DNA of 64,000 nucleotides from Dermabacter vaginalis (GTDB lineage Bacteria > Actinomycetota > Actinomycetes > Actinomycetales > Dermabacteraceae). Where the stretch lies: positions 372,001 through 436,000 of the forward strand of contig NZ_CP012117.1 in NCBI RefSeq assembly GCF_001678905.1, given 5' to 3'. Shown here one piece after another: positions 27,218 through 36,657 of the stretch. The position numbers and the translations under genes were made by a program. Under the pieces are notes generated by a model that was not told the DNA's origin, did not search any database, and worked only from the letters and a program-made list of their open reading frames with translations. Position 1 is the first letter of the stretch; each line of letters begins with the position of its first letter.

Positions 27218-27963
27218 GCGCGGGGCGTGGCGCGGGCGCAGGCGCAGGTTCGGGGAAGGGGCTCGACGCTTCCCTCGCCAGCATCGCCAACCTCGACTTT
27301 GATCGTGCCGCAAGGCGGGGTGCCCCCGAGGCGATCCTGTGCGACGCGAAGAGCACGAAGCAGGTCGCGAGGATCGCTCGCGCGATTCGTGAGCACGCTG
27401 AACGGTCGGGCAGCGAGCCCGCGCTTCCCACGCTCTTCACCCGCCTCGACACCGAAAAAGCCGCCACGATCCGTGAAGAGTTGCCCGGCATGGCTTACGA
27501 CGAAGAAGCGTCGATGGGGGCGTGGCCAGCGTCGGAACCGGACCCTACGGGCGGGCTCGTGACCGTGGCGTGTGCCGGCACGAGCGATCTTCCCGTTGCG
27601 CGCGAGGCGGAACTGACAGCGCGCTACCTCGGCCGGCCCACCCGACTCATCCCCGACATTGGAATTGCGGGGCTGCACCGGCTGCTCGAGCGCCTGCCCG
27701 AGCTGCGGGAATCCGCATGCATCGTCGCCGTCGCGGGCATGGACGGTGCGCTCCCCACGGTGATTGCAGGGCAGGTCGCGTGCCCCGTCGTCGCGCTGCC
27801 CACGTCGGTTGGCTACGGCGTCGCAGCCGGGGGAGTGAGTGCGGCCCTCACAATGCTCTCGGCGTGCGCGCCAGGCATCGGCGTGGTCAATATCGACAAC
27901 GGATACGGTGCGGGGCACCTCGCCGCGCAAATTGCACGGTGGGCGCCCCGCGATACCGAGTAG
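27214..27963 (+). CDS. larB: LarB, pyridinium-3,5-biscarboxylic acid mononucleotide synthase
   Basis: 249 aa, GTG start overlapping larE by GTGA. A Gly/Ala-rich N terminus leads to a PurE-like carboxylase domain: ARRGAPEAILCDAKS, VACAGTSDLPVAREA, RLIPDIGIAGLHRLLE, VAVAGMDGALPTVIAG, VALPTSVGYG and VVNIDNGYGAGHLAA. It carboxylates and hydrolyses nicotinate adenine dinucleotide in the first step of pincer cofactor synthesis. Last gene of larA-larE-larB; the set is complete with the divergent larC. Confidence 0.95.
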   Translation: MSAGRGAGAGAGSGKGLDASLASIANLDFDRAARRGAPEAILCDAKSTKQVARIARAIREHAERSGSEPALPTLFTRLDTEKAATIREELPGMAYDEEASMGAWPASEPDPTGGLVTVACAGTSDLPVAREAELTARYLGRPTRLIPDIGIAGLHRLLERLPELRESACIVAVAGMDGALPTVIAGQVACPVVALPTSVGYGVAAGGVSAALTMLSACAPGIGVVNIDNGYGAGHLAAQIARWAPRDTE

Positions 27964-27982
27964 CGAGTGTGCGCACTCGCTA
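27961..27982. terminator. Hairpin built from the two convergent stop codons
   Basis: TAGCGAGTG (27961-27969) and CACTCGCTA (27974-27982) form a perfect 9-bp stem with a 4-nt loop. The outer ends are the TAG stop of larB and, on the other strand, the TAG stop of the TRAP permease. Likely a bidirectional terminator; no T run. Confidence 0.65.
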
Positions 27983-29290
27983 GGTGAGCACTCCGAACAC
28001 ACCCGGCAGGAACAACGTGATCTGCGGAATGAACATCACGAGCAAAAGCCCGATCATGAGCGCGATAAAGAACGGCACGAGTGCGCGAATCACGGGCTCC
28101 ACGCGTACTCCACCCACCTTCGCGCCCACGAACAACACGTTGCCCACGGGTGGGGTGATCGTGCCGATACACAGGTTGAACGTGAGCATGAGACCGAAGT
28201 GGATCGGATCCACACCGAGCTGCTCCGCGATGGGAAGGAAGATCGGCGTGAAAATCAAAATCGCGGGAGTGGGGTCCATGAAGGTCCCCACCACGAGAAG
28301 AACCGCCATCATGATGAGAAGAATGAGAATCTTTGAATCGGCGAGCGACAAGAGTGCGTGGGCAACGGTTTCCGGGATCGTCGCGTAGCTGAGGGCCCAA
28401 CCAAGAGCTGAGGACACCGAGACAAGGAGCATGACCACGGCGGTCGTGCGCGCCGAGGCCGCGAGGATCCCGGGCATGTCTTTGAGGTGTAGCTCGCGAT
28501 ACACGAGGCCGAGAATGAAGCAGTACGCGACAGCGATCACGGCCGATTCCGTTGCCGTAAATATCCCCGCGAGAAGACCACCCACGACGATGACGATCAT
28601 GAGGATTGCCGGCACGGCCTTCACCAGCGTCATGGCGGCTACTGCGAGGGGAATGCGTTCGGTGGTGCCGCGAAGCTCGGTGCGCCTGCGTGCCGCGAGC
28701 AGCACAACCGCCACACACGCGAGGACCCACACAAGGCCTGGGCCGTAGCCCGCGACAAACAGTGCGGCGACCGAGGTCGACGACACGAGCGAGTACACGA
28801 TGAGAGTGTTCGACGGTGGGATCAGCATGCCCGACGGTGCCGAGGCCACATTGACTGCTGCCGCGAACGCGGGGTCGTAACCCTCCCGGCGCTGGCGCGG
28901 GTTCATCGTCGTGCCAACGGCTGCTGCCGAAGCGACCGCGGCGCCCGACACCGAACCGAAAAGTGCGTTAGCCACGACATTCGTATGCGCAAGCGAACCG
29001 GGGAGGCGCCCCACGAGCACCTTCGCCGCGTCAATGAGGCGCGTCGCAATGCCGCCACTGTTCATGAGGTTGCCGGCGAGCACGAAGAACGGAATGGCGA
29101 GAAGCGTGAACGAGCTTGAGCCCGTGAACATTCGCTGCGCCGCGACAAAAACCGCGGAATCCGCGTCGAGAACCGCAATGAGCGCGATGACCGAGGGCAG
29201 GCCAATCGCGACGGCAATCGGTGCGCCAATGAGAATGAGAAGAGCGATGCCGATGACAAGAATAGAACCGGCAAGCATTGCGGGATCCAC
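27980..29290 (-). CDS. TRAP transporter large permease (DctM), system 1
   Basis: 436 aa, about twelve helices. GTG start at 29290 behind GGAGG, 3 bp after the small permease. Typical DctM blocks: ILIGAPIAVAIGLPSV, FTLLAIPFFVLAGNLMNSGGIATRLI, LFGSVSGAAVASAAAVGTTM, NVASAPSGMLIPPSN, HFGLMLTFNLCIGTITPPVGNVLF. It carries the substrate pathway driven by a sodium or proton gradient. Last gene of a long minus-strand operon beginning at the GH31 gene. Confidence 0.95.
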   Translation of the reverse strand: MDPAMLAGSILVIGIALLILIGAPIAVAIGLPSVIALIAVLDADSAVFVAAQRMFTGSSSFTLLAIPFFVLAGNLMNSGGIATRLIDAAKVLVGRLPGSLAHTNVVANALFGSVSGAAVASAAAVGTTMNPRQRREGYDPAFAAAVNVASAPSGMLIPPSNTLIVYSLVSSTSVAALFVAGYGPGLVWVLACVAVVLLAARRRTELRGTTERIPLAVAAMTLVKAVPAILMIVIVVGGLLAGIFTATESAVIAVAYCFILGLVYRELHLKDMPGILAASARTTAVVMLLVSVSSALGWALSYATIPETVAHALLSLADSKILILLIMMAVLLVVGTFMDPTPAILIFTPIFLPIAEQLGVDPIHFGLMLTFNLCIGTITPPVGNVLFVGAKVGGVRVEPVIRALVPFFIALMIGLLLVMFIPQITLFLPGVFGVLT

Positions 29291-29293
29291 GGG

Positions 29294-29929
29294 CTACACC
29301 TCCGTCGAGTCAGTCTTTTCACCGGATTCTCGGTGACGTGAATGGGGGCCCGCATCCGCGCTCTGACGAGGAATCGCGGGGGCGGGGATGACGTCGGAAG
29401 CCTGTGGCTCGAGTGAGGGGAGAACGCCAAATCGTGCGGCATCGATGAGGTCCAGGATGGCCACGACGAACACGATTGCGCCGCACACGGGAAGCGCGAG
29501 GTACATGTGGCCGATCGTGAGTGACAGGCCCGGGATCGATTGGCCCCACGTGAGCGCAACACCGCGGATGCCGCCCCACACGAGACCGAGACCTGCGAAC
29601 AGCGCAACGGCGAGCTCAACGAGGATCGCGAGAATCTTCTGCACCGCTGGGGGCGCGAGACGCGACACGATATCGACGGCGACGTGGCCACGCTCCGCGA
29701 ACACGAACGCCATCGAGAACAGTGTGAGCCACACGAGCATGTACTGTGCGACGGTCGTGGACCAGGTTGAGGGCTGGCTGAGGACCTGGCGTGCGAACAC
29801 CTGCCACAACACGACGAGAACGAGAACCGCGAAAATTACGACGCTGACCCACTTGAGGGTCTCGATGATGCCGCGACGAAGTGAGGACACCTGCGCGGTG
29901 ACCTGCGTAGAGACGGATGCGGTACTCAT
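29294..29929 (-). CDS. TRAP transporter small permease (DctQ), system 1
   Basis: 211 aa, four helices with the DctQ patterns VVIFAVLVLVVLWQVFARQV and LVWLTLFSMAFVFAERGHVAVDI. The C-terminal 35 residues are hydrophilic and Pro/Ser-rich. ATG overlaps the DctP stop upstream (ATGA). It forms the membrane complex with DctM. Confidence 0.92.
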   Translation of the reverse strand: MSTASVSTQVTAQVSSLRRGIIETLKWVSVVIFAVLVLVVLWQVFARQVLSQPSTWSTTVAQYMLVWLTLFSMAFVFAERGHVAVDIVSRLAPPAVQKILAILVELAVALFAGLGLVWGGIRGVALTWGQSIPGLSLTIGHMYLALPVCGAIVFVVAILDLIDAARFGVLPSLEPQASDVIPAPAIPRQSADAGPHSRHRESGEKTDSTEV

Positions 29930-31008
29930 TTTGAATCTCCCTTCGCCGATTCGTGTTCGCGGACTTTCGTGTAAAGCTCCTCGTCTTCGGGAGTCGTGAG
30001 GAACTGCTCGGCGACCGAATCGATTGCCGGGCCGAACACCGAAGGGTCAATCTCGTGAATCGTCGAGCCGGCCTCCTTCATCGCGTCGATCGCCTTATCG
30101 GTCTCCGATTTCCACAACTCAACGAAGTAGTCCTGCGCCTTCGTAAAACAGTCGAGGAACGCTTCGCGATCGTCCGCGCGCATTTTCTTGAGCGTGTTCT
30201 CACCCGCGACGACGTAGTCGAGGCCGACGAGGTGGTTCGTGAGAGTGAAGTGCTTCGCGACCTCGTAGTGCCGCTGCGTCACGTAGCTAATCTCGTTGTT
30301 CTCCGCGCCATCGAGTACGCCAGCCTGAAGAGCGGTGTACACCTCGCCGTAGGCCATAGGCGTGGGAGAGGCACTCATCGCGCGCATGAGTGAAATGAAC
30401 ACATCCGACTCCTGCACGCGGATCTTCTTCCCCGCGAGATCGTCGGGTGAAGACACGGGTGCCTTCGTGTACATGTGCCGTGAGCCCTGCGTCAACCCGC
30501 CGATAACCCTCAGGTTCTTCGATTCGACGAGTGACTCGAAAAGCTCACCCACAATTGACTCGTCCTTGAGCACCGCTGCCTGGTGGTCGCTATCGGTGAA
30601 GACACCCGGAAGGTTCAGAGGGCGGAAGCGCAGTGAGAGGTTCTCCATTTGTGGACTCGAAATGACTGCCATATCGACGGCGCCATCCGCGACGAGCTGG
30701 ACCACTTCCTGCTGCGCACCGAGACTTTCATTTGGGTACACGCGCGCGCCCCAACGGCCGTTCGTGGCCTCTCTGAGAAGCTCACCAAATTTCGCGAGTG
30801 CGATGTAACTCGGGTGTGTTTCCGTTTGGTTGAGGGACACGGACAAGACGTGATCGGTGCTCACGCTGCCCTCCGCCCCTCCACACGCCGCGAGCGCAGT
30901 GACCGCCCCGGCGGCCGTGGCAAGGCCGAGAACGGACCGTCGCGATATGACGCGGGAAGGGGAGCGGTGAAGCCCATCCACCCCTGCAAAAGGGTGCACT
31001 GGTGCCAT
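29926..31008 (-). CDS. TRAP substrate-binding protein (DctP), system 1, Tat lipoprotein
   Basis: 360 aa from the ATG at 31008, with AAAGGAG ten bases upstream; the TTG at 31017 sits too close to that site. Twin-arginine signal SRRSVLGLATAAGAVTALAACGG with a lipobox cysteine. DctP fold: LREATNGRWGARVYPNESLGA, KKIRVQESD (the arginine that anchors the substrate carboxylate) and GEVYTALQAGVLDGAENNE. It binds an organic acid outside the membrane. Only about a third identical to the second DctP by eye, so a different ligand is plausible. Confidence 0.93.
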   Translation of the reverse strand: MAPVHPFAGVDGLHRSPSRVISRRSVLGLATAAGAVTALAACGGAEGSVSTDHVLSVSLNQTETHPSYIALAKFGELLREATNGRWGARVYPNESLGAQQEVVQLVADGAVDMAVISSPQMENLSLRFRPLNLPGVFTDSDHQAAVLKDESIVGELFESLVESKNLRVIGGLTQGSRHMYTKAPVSSPDDLAGKKIRVQESDVFISLMRAMSASPTPMAYGEVYTALQAGVLDGAENNEISYVTQRHYEVAKHFTLTNHLVGLDYVVAGENTLKKMRADDREAFLDCFTKAQDYFVELWKSETDKAIDAMKEAGSTIHEIDPSVFGPAIDSVAEQFLTTPEDEELYTKVREHESAKGDSK

Positions 31009-31055
31009 GACGATCAATCTCCTTTGATTTCACACGCTGCCGACTGGCCGGCAGC

Positions 31056-32357
31056 TTACAAAAGCCCCATTGCGCCCGGCAGCCACAAGGACAGCGTGGG
31101 CACGAACGTGACGACGAGCAGCATGAGGAACAGCGCCGCAAGGTACGGCAGGAGCCTCGGGATGACCTTCTCGATCGTCGTGCCCGCAAGGCTCGTACCG
31201 ATGAAGAGCACGGAGCCAACGGGCGGGGTCATCGTGCCGATGCACATGTTGAACACGAGCATCACGCCGAAGTGGACCGGGTCCACGCCGATGCCCTCCG
31301 CGATGGGGAGGAAGATCGGCGTGAAGATGAGGATCGCGGGCGTGATGTCCATGAACGTGCCCACGACAATGAGGACGACGTTGATGAGCAGGAGAATCAC
31401 GATCGGGTTATCGGAAACGCCGAGGAGCAGGTCGCTAATGGCCTGCGGCATGCCCGTGTAGGCCATGACCCAGCTCATCGCGGAGCTCGCGGCAATGAGC
31501 AGGAGGATCACGCCGGTCGTCGCGATCGTACGGCCCATGATCGCCTTGATGTCGGCCCACGTGAGGCTCCGGTAGAGGAGCGCAAGGATGAGGCAGTACG
31601 CGACGGCGATGCCCGCGCCCTCGGTCGCGGTGAAGATACCCGCAACGATGCCGCCCACGACGACGATGATGAGCAGGAGCGCCGGGATCGCGTCGAGGAT
31701 CGTCTTGCCGGCCTGCGAGAGGCTCACGGCGCCCGAGGTTGGGTACTTCTTGCGGATCGCGTGCACGAGCGCGACCGCGATCACGGTGAGGCCCATGAGA
31801 ATGCCGGGAACCGCGCCCGCCATGAACAGCGCCGCGATCGACGTGCCGCCCGCGATCATCGAATACACGATGAACGCCGTGGTCGGGGGAATAAGCAGGC
31901 CCGAGGGAGCCGAAGCAATGTTTGCTGCTGCGGTGAACGCGGGGTCGTAACCGCGCTCGCGCTGCTGTTTGCTCATCGTGCCGCCGATAGCCGCCGCGGC
32001 GGCAACGGCCGAACCCGAAAGCGCACCGAAAAGCATGTTGCCCACGATGTTCGTGTGCACGAGTGAGCCGGGCACTCGGCCCGTCACGAGTTCCGCGAGC
32101 GCGATGAGGCGCTTGGCGATACCGCCGTTGTTCATGATGTTGCCCGCAAGAATGAACAGTGGGATTGCGAGCAGCGTGAACGACTCGAGGCCCGTGTTCA
32201 TCTTCTGCATGACAACGAAGATGGCCTGGTCAGGCGGCAGAATCATGAGGATGCTCGCGAACGCGGCAACGGAAATACCGATCGCGATCGGTACGCCCAC
32301 GGCGAGCAGGAGGAAGAAGGTGCCAAACAGGAGCAGGGTGACCGTCATGGTGCTCAT
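31056..32357 (-). CDS. TRAP transporter large permease (DctM), system 2
   Basis: 433 aa. Same family blocks as the DctM at 27980: LLAVGVPIAIGISVAAF, FTLLAIPLFILAGNIMNNGGIAKRLI, MLFGALSGSAVAAAAAIGGTM and HFGVMLVFNMCIGTMTPPVGSVLF. Clearly a paralog. Overlaps the small permease by 4 bp and precedes DctP of system 1 by 47 bp, so both systems probably share one transcript. Confidence 0.95.
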   Translation of the reverse strand: MSTMTVTLLLFGTFFLLLAVGVPIAIGISVAAFASILMILPPDQAIFVVMQKMNTGLESFTLLAIPLFILAGNIMNNGGIAKRLIALAELVTGRVPGSLVHTNIVGNMLFGALSGSAVAAAAAIGGTMSKQQRERGYDPAFTAAANIASAPSGLLIPPTTAFIVYSMIAGGTSIAALFMAGAVPGILMGLTVIAVALVHAIRKKYPTSGAVSLSQAGKTILDAIPALLLIIVVVGGIVAGIFTATEGAGIAVAYCLILALLYRSLTWADIKAIMGRTIATTGVILLLIAASSAMSWVMAYTGMPQAISDLLLGVSDNPIVILLLINVVLIVVGTFMDITPAILIFTPIFLPIAEGIGVDPVHFGVMLVFNMCIGTMTPPVGSVLFIGTSLAGTTIEKVIPRLLPYLAALFLMLLVVTFVPTLSLWLPGAMGLL

Positions 32358-32926
32358 GCGCGGGCCTCCTTAGTCTCGGTGGGGATATCTGCGGCGGCTT
32401 CGGCCACGAGCGTCTCGTCGTCGGCGCCAAGGTCGGTGTCGGGGAGGGTTTCACCCGTGAAGTCCTCCCACAGGTTGATGATCTGGGCGAGCACCATGAA
32501 AATGCCGCCGACGGGGGCCGCGCCATAGGAGAGGCCACGGGGAATCTGGAGGATCGCGGACGGGGCATCGAGCGACACGAGGGTGAGCTGCGTGCCGCCC
32601 CACACGATCACGATCGCCGCGAAGGCGAGCGCGAGTGCGTCGACGAGGATCATGACGATGCGCTTTCCAGCCTCGGGGAGGCGGTCGCGGAAGAACACGA
32701 GAGCCATGTGCTTGCGGTTGACGAAAGCGTAGGCGCCGCACAGGAAGCAGGCCCACATGAGCGAAACGGTGACGAGCTCCTCGGTCCAATCGGCAGGATC
32801 GGAAAGGACGTAGCGCGTGAACACCTGGATGATCACGAGCAGCGCCATCGCGGCAAGCAGGATGCCTGCGATCACGAACAGGCACACGGTGATGCCCTTT
32901 TTGAGCTTGAGCATGGTGTCGTACAT
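32354..32926 (-). CDS. TRAP transporter small permease (DctQ), system 2
   Basis: 190 aa, four hydrophobic segments. DctQ blocks: ALLVIIQVFTRYVLSDPADWTEEL, split here as in the family, and AYAFVNRKHMALVFFRDRLP. The C-terminal tail is acidic. 5 bp after DctP, overlapping DctM. Confidence 0.92.
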   Translation of the reverse strand: MYDTMLKLKKGITVCLFVIAGILLAAMALLVIIQVFTRYVLSDPADWTEELVTVSLMWACFLCGAYAFVNRKHMALVFFRDRLPEAGKRIVMILVDALALAFAAIVIVWGGTQLTLVSLDAPSAILQIPRGLSYGAAPVGGIFMVLAQIINLWEDFTGETLPDTDLGADDETLVAEAAADIPTETKEARA

Positions 32927-32931
32927 GACCT

Positions 32932-33957
32932 TTACGCCCCCTTGCGTGCGTTGTCGATGGCGTCGAGCACGGTGCTGACGCCGTCGTAGTGGTCAACGAA
33001 CTCGGGAACGATCCCCGAGGTGAGTTCGCGGAACGGCTCGCGGTCCACATTTTTCACGAACGTGACGCCCATGGCTTCCGCATCCGTGATGGACTGGGCG
33101 ATTGCCTCACTCCAGATGGTTTTGTGTTGCTCGGTGGAAGCGACCGCCGCTTCGGTGAGCACGGTGTGGTGATCCTCCTCGAGGAGTTTCCACGTCGCCT
33201 CACTGAAAGAGAGGACGTCGGGGATCATCGTGTGCTCGGTGTAGGTGAACACCTTCGCGACTTCGCCGTGAGCGGAGTCGGTGAGGGCGGTCTCGTTCGA
33301 TTCGGCGCCGTCCACGAGGCCCGTCTGGAGGCCAGTGTAGATTTCGCCGAACGGAAGAATGAGCGGCGTGCCACCGAGCTTGCTAATGAGCTCTGTTTGC
33401 GAGCGGAAGTTCTGCACGCGGATCTTGAAGCCGCGCAGGTCGTCGGGTGTTTCGATCGCCGTATCGACCGTGTAGAACGAGCGTGCGCCCGACGTGTAGT
33501 AGGTGAGGGTGCGAAAGCCGTCTTCGGTGCTCGAATCGAAGAAGGAGCGCATGTCGCCCGAGTCCATCGCGCGATAGTAGTGCTTTTCGTCGTCGAACAG
33601 GAACGGCAAACCAAAGGCGTTGTAGCCCGAGGAGTACGGGGCGATCGACGGCGCCGCGCAGCGCACGATGTCCACGACACCGCGGCTCAGCTGCTCGATC
33701 GACTCGGTCTCGCTGCCGAGAACGCCGTTGCCGAAAACCTCGATGCTGATCTCGCCGTTTGAACGGCTCTCGACCTCGTCCACAAAAATCTGGAGGGCCT
33801 TCGAGGTGGGGTGTTTGTCGCCCAGCGTGTGGGCCATGCGCAGTTTGACCTTGCCGTCCTTCGTGAACTTGCCGGACGAGCATCCGGCAAATGCAGCGGC
33901 GGACAGCGCGGCGGCCCCGAGGCCGAGCGCCGATCGTCGTGTCATGCGACGAGCCAT
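32932..33957 (-). CDS. TRAP substrate-binding protein (DctP), system 2, Tat lipoprotein
   Basis: 341 aa from the ATG at 33957, with a near-perfect AAGGAGG five bases upstream. Signal TRRSALGLGAAALSAAAFAGCSS: twin arginines and a lipobox. The mature part has the DctP hallmarks MAHTLGDKHPTSKALQIF, FGNGVLGSETESIEQ, FKIRVQNFRSQTEL (anchor arginine) and GEIYTGLQTGLVDGAESNE. This subgroup often binds uronates or other sugar acids; given uxaC and uxuB beyond the operator, glucuronate or an aldobiouronate is the likely ligand (inference). Confidence 0.93.
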   Translation of the reverse strand: MARRMTRRSALGLGAAALSAAAFAGCSSGKFTKDGKVKLRMAHTLGDKHPTSKALQIFVDEVESRSNGEISIEVFGNGVLGSETESIEQLSRGVVDIVRCAAPSIAPYSSGYNAFGLPFLFDDEKHYYRAMDSGDMRSFFDSSTEDGFRTLTYYTSGARSFYTVDTAIETPDDLRGFKIRVQNFRSQTELISKLGGTPLILPFGEIYTGLQTGLVDGAESNETALTDSAHGEVAKVFTYTEHTMIPDVLSFSEATWKLLEEDHHTVLTEAAVASTEQHKTIWSEAIAQSITDAEAMGVTFVKNVDREPFRELTSGIVPEFVDHYDGVSTVLDAIDNARKGA

Positions 33958-33991
33958 GTTGCCTCCTTGCAACGGTGTAGGGGAGGGGCAG

Positions 33992-36505
33992 TTACATGCC
34001 GATCATGTCGAATTGCTCGAACGAGATCACGATCGTGTGTTCGTTCGAGTCCCATGGGGTTTTGATGCGGACGGTGGAGGTTTCGAGATCGTAGAGCCAC
34101 ACCGTGGCCTGCGAGTCGAAGTCGCTCGGATGTAGGGCGTGCGGGATATGCTCGCCGTCGATGCTCACCCAGAAGGGTGCCTGGCCAGGGGAAATGGCCT
34201 GGAGTTCGAGCGTGGTGATGCGGGTGTCGAGGTCGCCTTCCTTCGTGAAGGTGTAGAGCACTCGGTCACCGGCGGTCATGGTCACGGTTGTCGCGCAGAA
34301 GACGCCGCGCGTGTAGTCCATCGTGGTGCCGTCGTCCTCGTACAGCGTGAATTCGCCGTCGCGGCCCGGCGCGGTCACGAGCGTGAGGGAGTCGACCTGC
34401 TCCCTCGAAACGCTCATGAGGTTCTCGCGCGAAAGCGGGACGATGCCACCTTCGCGCACGAACGTGGGGATCGAGGCGAGCGTGACGGGAATGTCGTAGG
34501 TGTTCCCGCCTTCGTAGCGCTCGCGGGTCGCGAAGTCGTAGAACACTTCGCCCTCGGGGAGGGCGAAGGTTTTCGTTTCGGCGCCTTTCTCCACCACGTT
34601 CGCGATCAACAGTGAGTCGCCGAGCATGTAGTTCACGTCTTCGTCCCACACCGCGGGATCGTGCTGGAAAGCGCTCACGAGCGGTTCAGCGATTGGGAGC
34701 CCCGTGCGGTGCGCGCGCTCCATGAGCGAGTACAAGTACGGGAACAGACGGTAGCGAAGCTGAATCGCCTCGCGCACGAGAGGTGTAAGGCTTGGGTACA
34801 TCCACGGCTCGGTCACCGAGTTGTCGGAGTTCACGGAGTGGATCGAGAAGCGCGGCTGGAAGATGCCGTTTTGAACCCAGCGCACGAAAAGCTCACCCTC
34901 GGGGGCGGGGCCGTGGAAACCGCCGATGTCGCCACCTTGATTGGCAACGCCGGACAGGCTCATGCCGAGCATCGTCGCGATGTTCGCCTTGAGGGTCTCC
35001 CAGCACGTGTGGTTGTCGCCCGACCATGTTTGCGCGAAACGCTGGATGCCCGCGTAACCCGCGCGGCACACGATGAAGGGCCTCTTATTGGGGTGGGTTT
35101 TTCCGATCGCGTCGGCGGTCAGCGAGCACATAATGTTCGCCATGATCGAGCGGGCCTCGGCGAGTGGCGCGCCGTAGCCGTCGAAGTCGCAGCGGGCGTC
35201 CTCATCCACAATCGAGTCGTACTCGCAATTGTCGTTCCAGATCGACGCCGTGCCGTAGTCGAGCATGTTCTCGGTGAGATCTTTTTCCCAGCGATCGCGG
35301 GCTTTGGGGTTCGTGAAGTCCACGAGATGCCCGGGGCCGCCCCACCAGCGCGCCGGCGCGGGCTCATCGGAGTCAGAGGAGCGCACGAATACGCCGTCCT
35401 CGATCAGCTCGGGCATGCGCGGGTGGACGTTCAAAACGCCCGGCTTCACGTTCGGCGAGACGACGATCCCTCGTTTTTCTGACTCGGCAAAAAAGTTTGT
35501 GGGGTCCTTAAAGCGTTCGGTGTTCCACGTGAGCACGCATCGCTTGAGGCCCGCCTCGGTTTCCTGCTGGCAGAAGCCGGAGGACAGTTGGAAGCCGTCC
35601 ATCGGGATTTTCTCGAGCGCGGCGTGCTCGTAGAAGTTGAGAATTGCGTCGTCGGCATCCTTCGGCAGCTCGGGGTAGTACATCGAGCTGCCGAGGTAGC
35701 CGAGCGCGGCGGCGGGCAACATCGCCGAGGTGCCCGTGAGGAGCGTGTAGCGCGTGACGACCTCGCGCACGCTCGGGCCTGCGATGAGGAAAAGGTCGAG
35801 ATCTCCGCCGTCAGTGCGGTAGGTCGAGTGGGCGGGCCAGTAGTTCGAGTGGGAGCGGCCCATGTCAAAATCGCACGCGAACGTGTTGTGGTAGAAGTAT
35901 CCGACGGCTGCTCCGCTCACCTCGTTCGCCTTGATGTAGAACGGGATGTGCTTATAGAGGGAATCGGCCTTCTCGGCGTCGTAACCGAGGCAGTCCTGGG
36001 CCCGCATCGTCATGAACGATTTCGCCTTGTTGAACTCGCCGGTTTTTTCGCCGAAACCATAGAAGTGGTCGCCCGGGGCGATCTCGCTCGTGTGGATGCG
36101 CCGTTGATTGCGGTCCAGTCGGTACCCGCGATCGATCAGATCGGCGTGAAGCAGGGTGCCGTCGGAATCGAAAACCCTCAGGCGGAAGGGTTCCCGGTCG
36201 ATTTCGACCCGCAAGCGTTCGCCTTGCACCGTGACGGTGGGGGAGTCGGGGTTGTCATCGAGAGTGAGGGGGGAGGGTTCGATTCGGGTGCGTTTATCGC
36301 CCATGTAGTCATCGAGCTCGTCGCTCCACGCCGTGGTCACGAGGCTGTAGGACGCTTCGCGGAACGCGCCGTCATCGGTGAAGCCCGCGCGGATGCGAAG
36401 AATCTCGGGCGTGAGGGCAAGGAGGCGGATGGGGGCGGCATCCGTGTGGAGGGTGACGGTGGCTCCTTCCTGTGTGCAGGAGAGGAGAGTGGTGGCGTGT
36501 CGCAT
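33992..36505 (-). CDS. Glycoside hydrolase family 31 alpha-glycosidase
   Basis: 837 aa without a signal peptide, so cytoplasmic. The N-terminal beta-sandwich holds GDHFYGFGEKTGEFNKAK; the catalytic barrel has the nucleophile aspartate in SIWNDNCEYDS and the acid/base aspartate in QTWSGDNHTCWE. GGDIGGFHGPAPEGELFVRW and a C-terminal beta domain follow. A retaining exo-alpha-glycosidase; WNDNxE members act on short alpha-linked sugars. It heads the TRAP operon, so its substrate probably enters by TRAP and carries a carboxylate. The exact linkage is unknown. Confidence 0.92.
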   Translation of the reverse strand: MRHATTLLSCTQEGATVTLHTDAAPIRLLALTPEILRIRAGFTDDGAFREASYSLVTTAWSDELDDYMGDKRTRIEPSPLTLDDNPDSPTVTVQGERLRVEIDREPFRLRVFDSDGTLLHADLIDRGYRLDRNQRRIHTSEIAPGDHFYGFGEKTGEFNKAKSFMTMRAQDCLGYDAEKADSLYKHIPFYIKANEVSGAAVGYFYHNTFACDFDMGRSHSNYWPAHSTYRTDGGDLDLFLIAGPSVREVVTRYTLLTGTSAMLPAAALGYLGSSMYYPELPKDADDAILNFYEHAALEKIPMDGFQLSSGFCQQETEAGLKRCVLTWNTERFKDPTNFFAESEKRGIVVSPNVKPGVLNVHPRMPELIEDGVFVRSSDSDEPAPARWWGGPGHLVDFTNPKARDRWEKDLTENMLDYGTASIWNDNCEYDSIVDEDARCDFDGYGAPLAEARSIMANIMCSLTADAIGKTHPNKRPFIVCRAGYAGIQRFAQTWSGDNHTCWETLKANIATMLGMSLSGVANQGGDIGGFHGPAPEGELFVRWVQNGIFQPRFSIHSVNSDNSVTEPWMYPSLTPLVREAIQLRYRLFPYLYSLMERAHRTGLPIAEPLVSAFQHDPAVWDEDVNYMLGDSLLIANVVEKGAETKTFALPEGEVFYDFATRERYEGGNTYDIPVTLASIPTFVREGGIVPLSRENLMSVSREQVDSLTLVTAPGRDGEFTLYEDDGTTMDYTRGVFCATTVTMTAGDRVLYTFTKEGDLDTRITTLELQAISPGQAPFWVSIDGEHIPHALHPSDFDSQATVWLYDLETSTVRIKTPWDSNEHTIVISFEQFDMIGM

Positions 36506-36576
36506 CTGCGGGACCCCTTGTCGCGGCGGCGTCGTTGATTCCTGACGTGATCAGGGTCGCACACATCGGAGAATTG

Positions 36577-36590
36577 TGCAACCGGTTGCC
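36577..36590. promoter_or_regulatory. LacI-family operator shared by the divergent uronate operons
   Basis: TGCAACCGGTTGCC, with the perfect core GCAACCGGTTGC (36578-36589), fits the LacI/GalR consensus with a central CG. It lies about 70 bp from both divergent starts. For lacI, TTGCCG (36586-36591) and TAGTCT (36610-36615), 18 bp apart, make a promoter whose -35 lies in the operator. On the other strand TTGCAC (36576-36581) can be the -35 for the GH31-TRAP operon, with a weak -10. One bound repressor would block both. Confidence 0.85.
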
Positions 36591-36657
36591 GTCGCGGTGA
36601 ACTCGGGGGTAGTCTCGACACGACGAGAGAAGACAAGGACGTCGCCGAAAGCCCACA

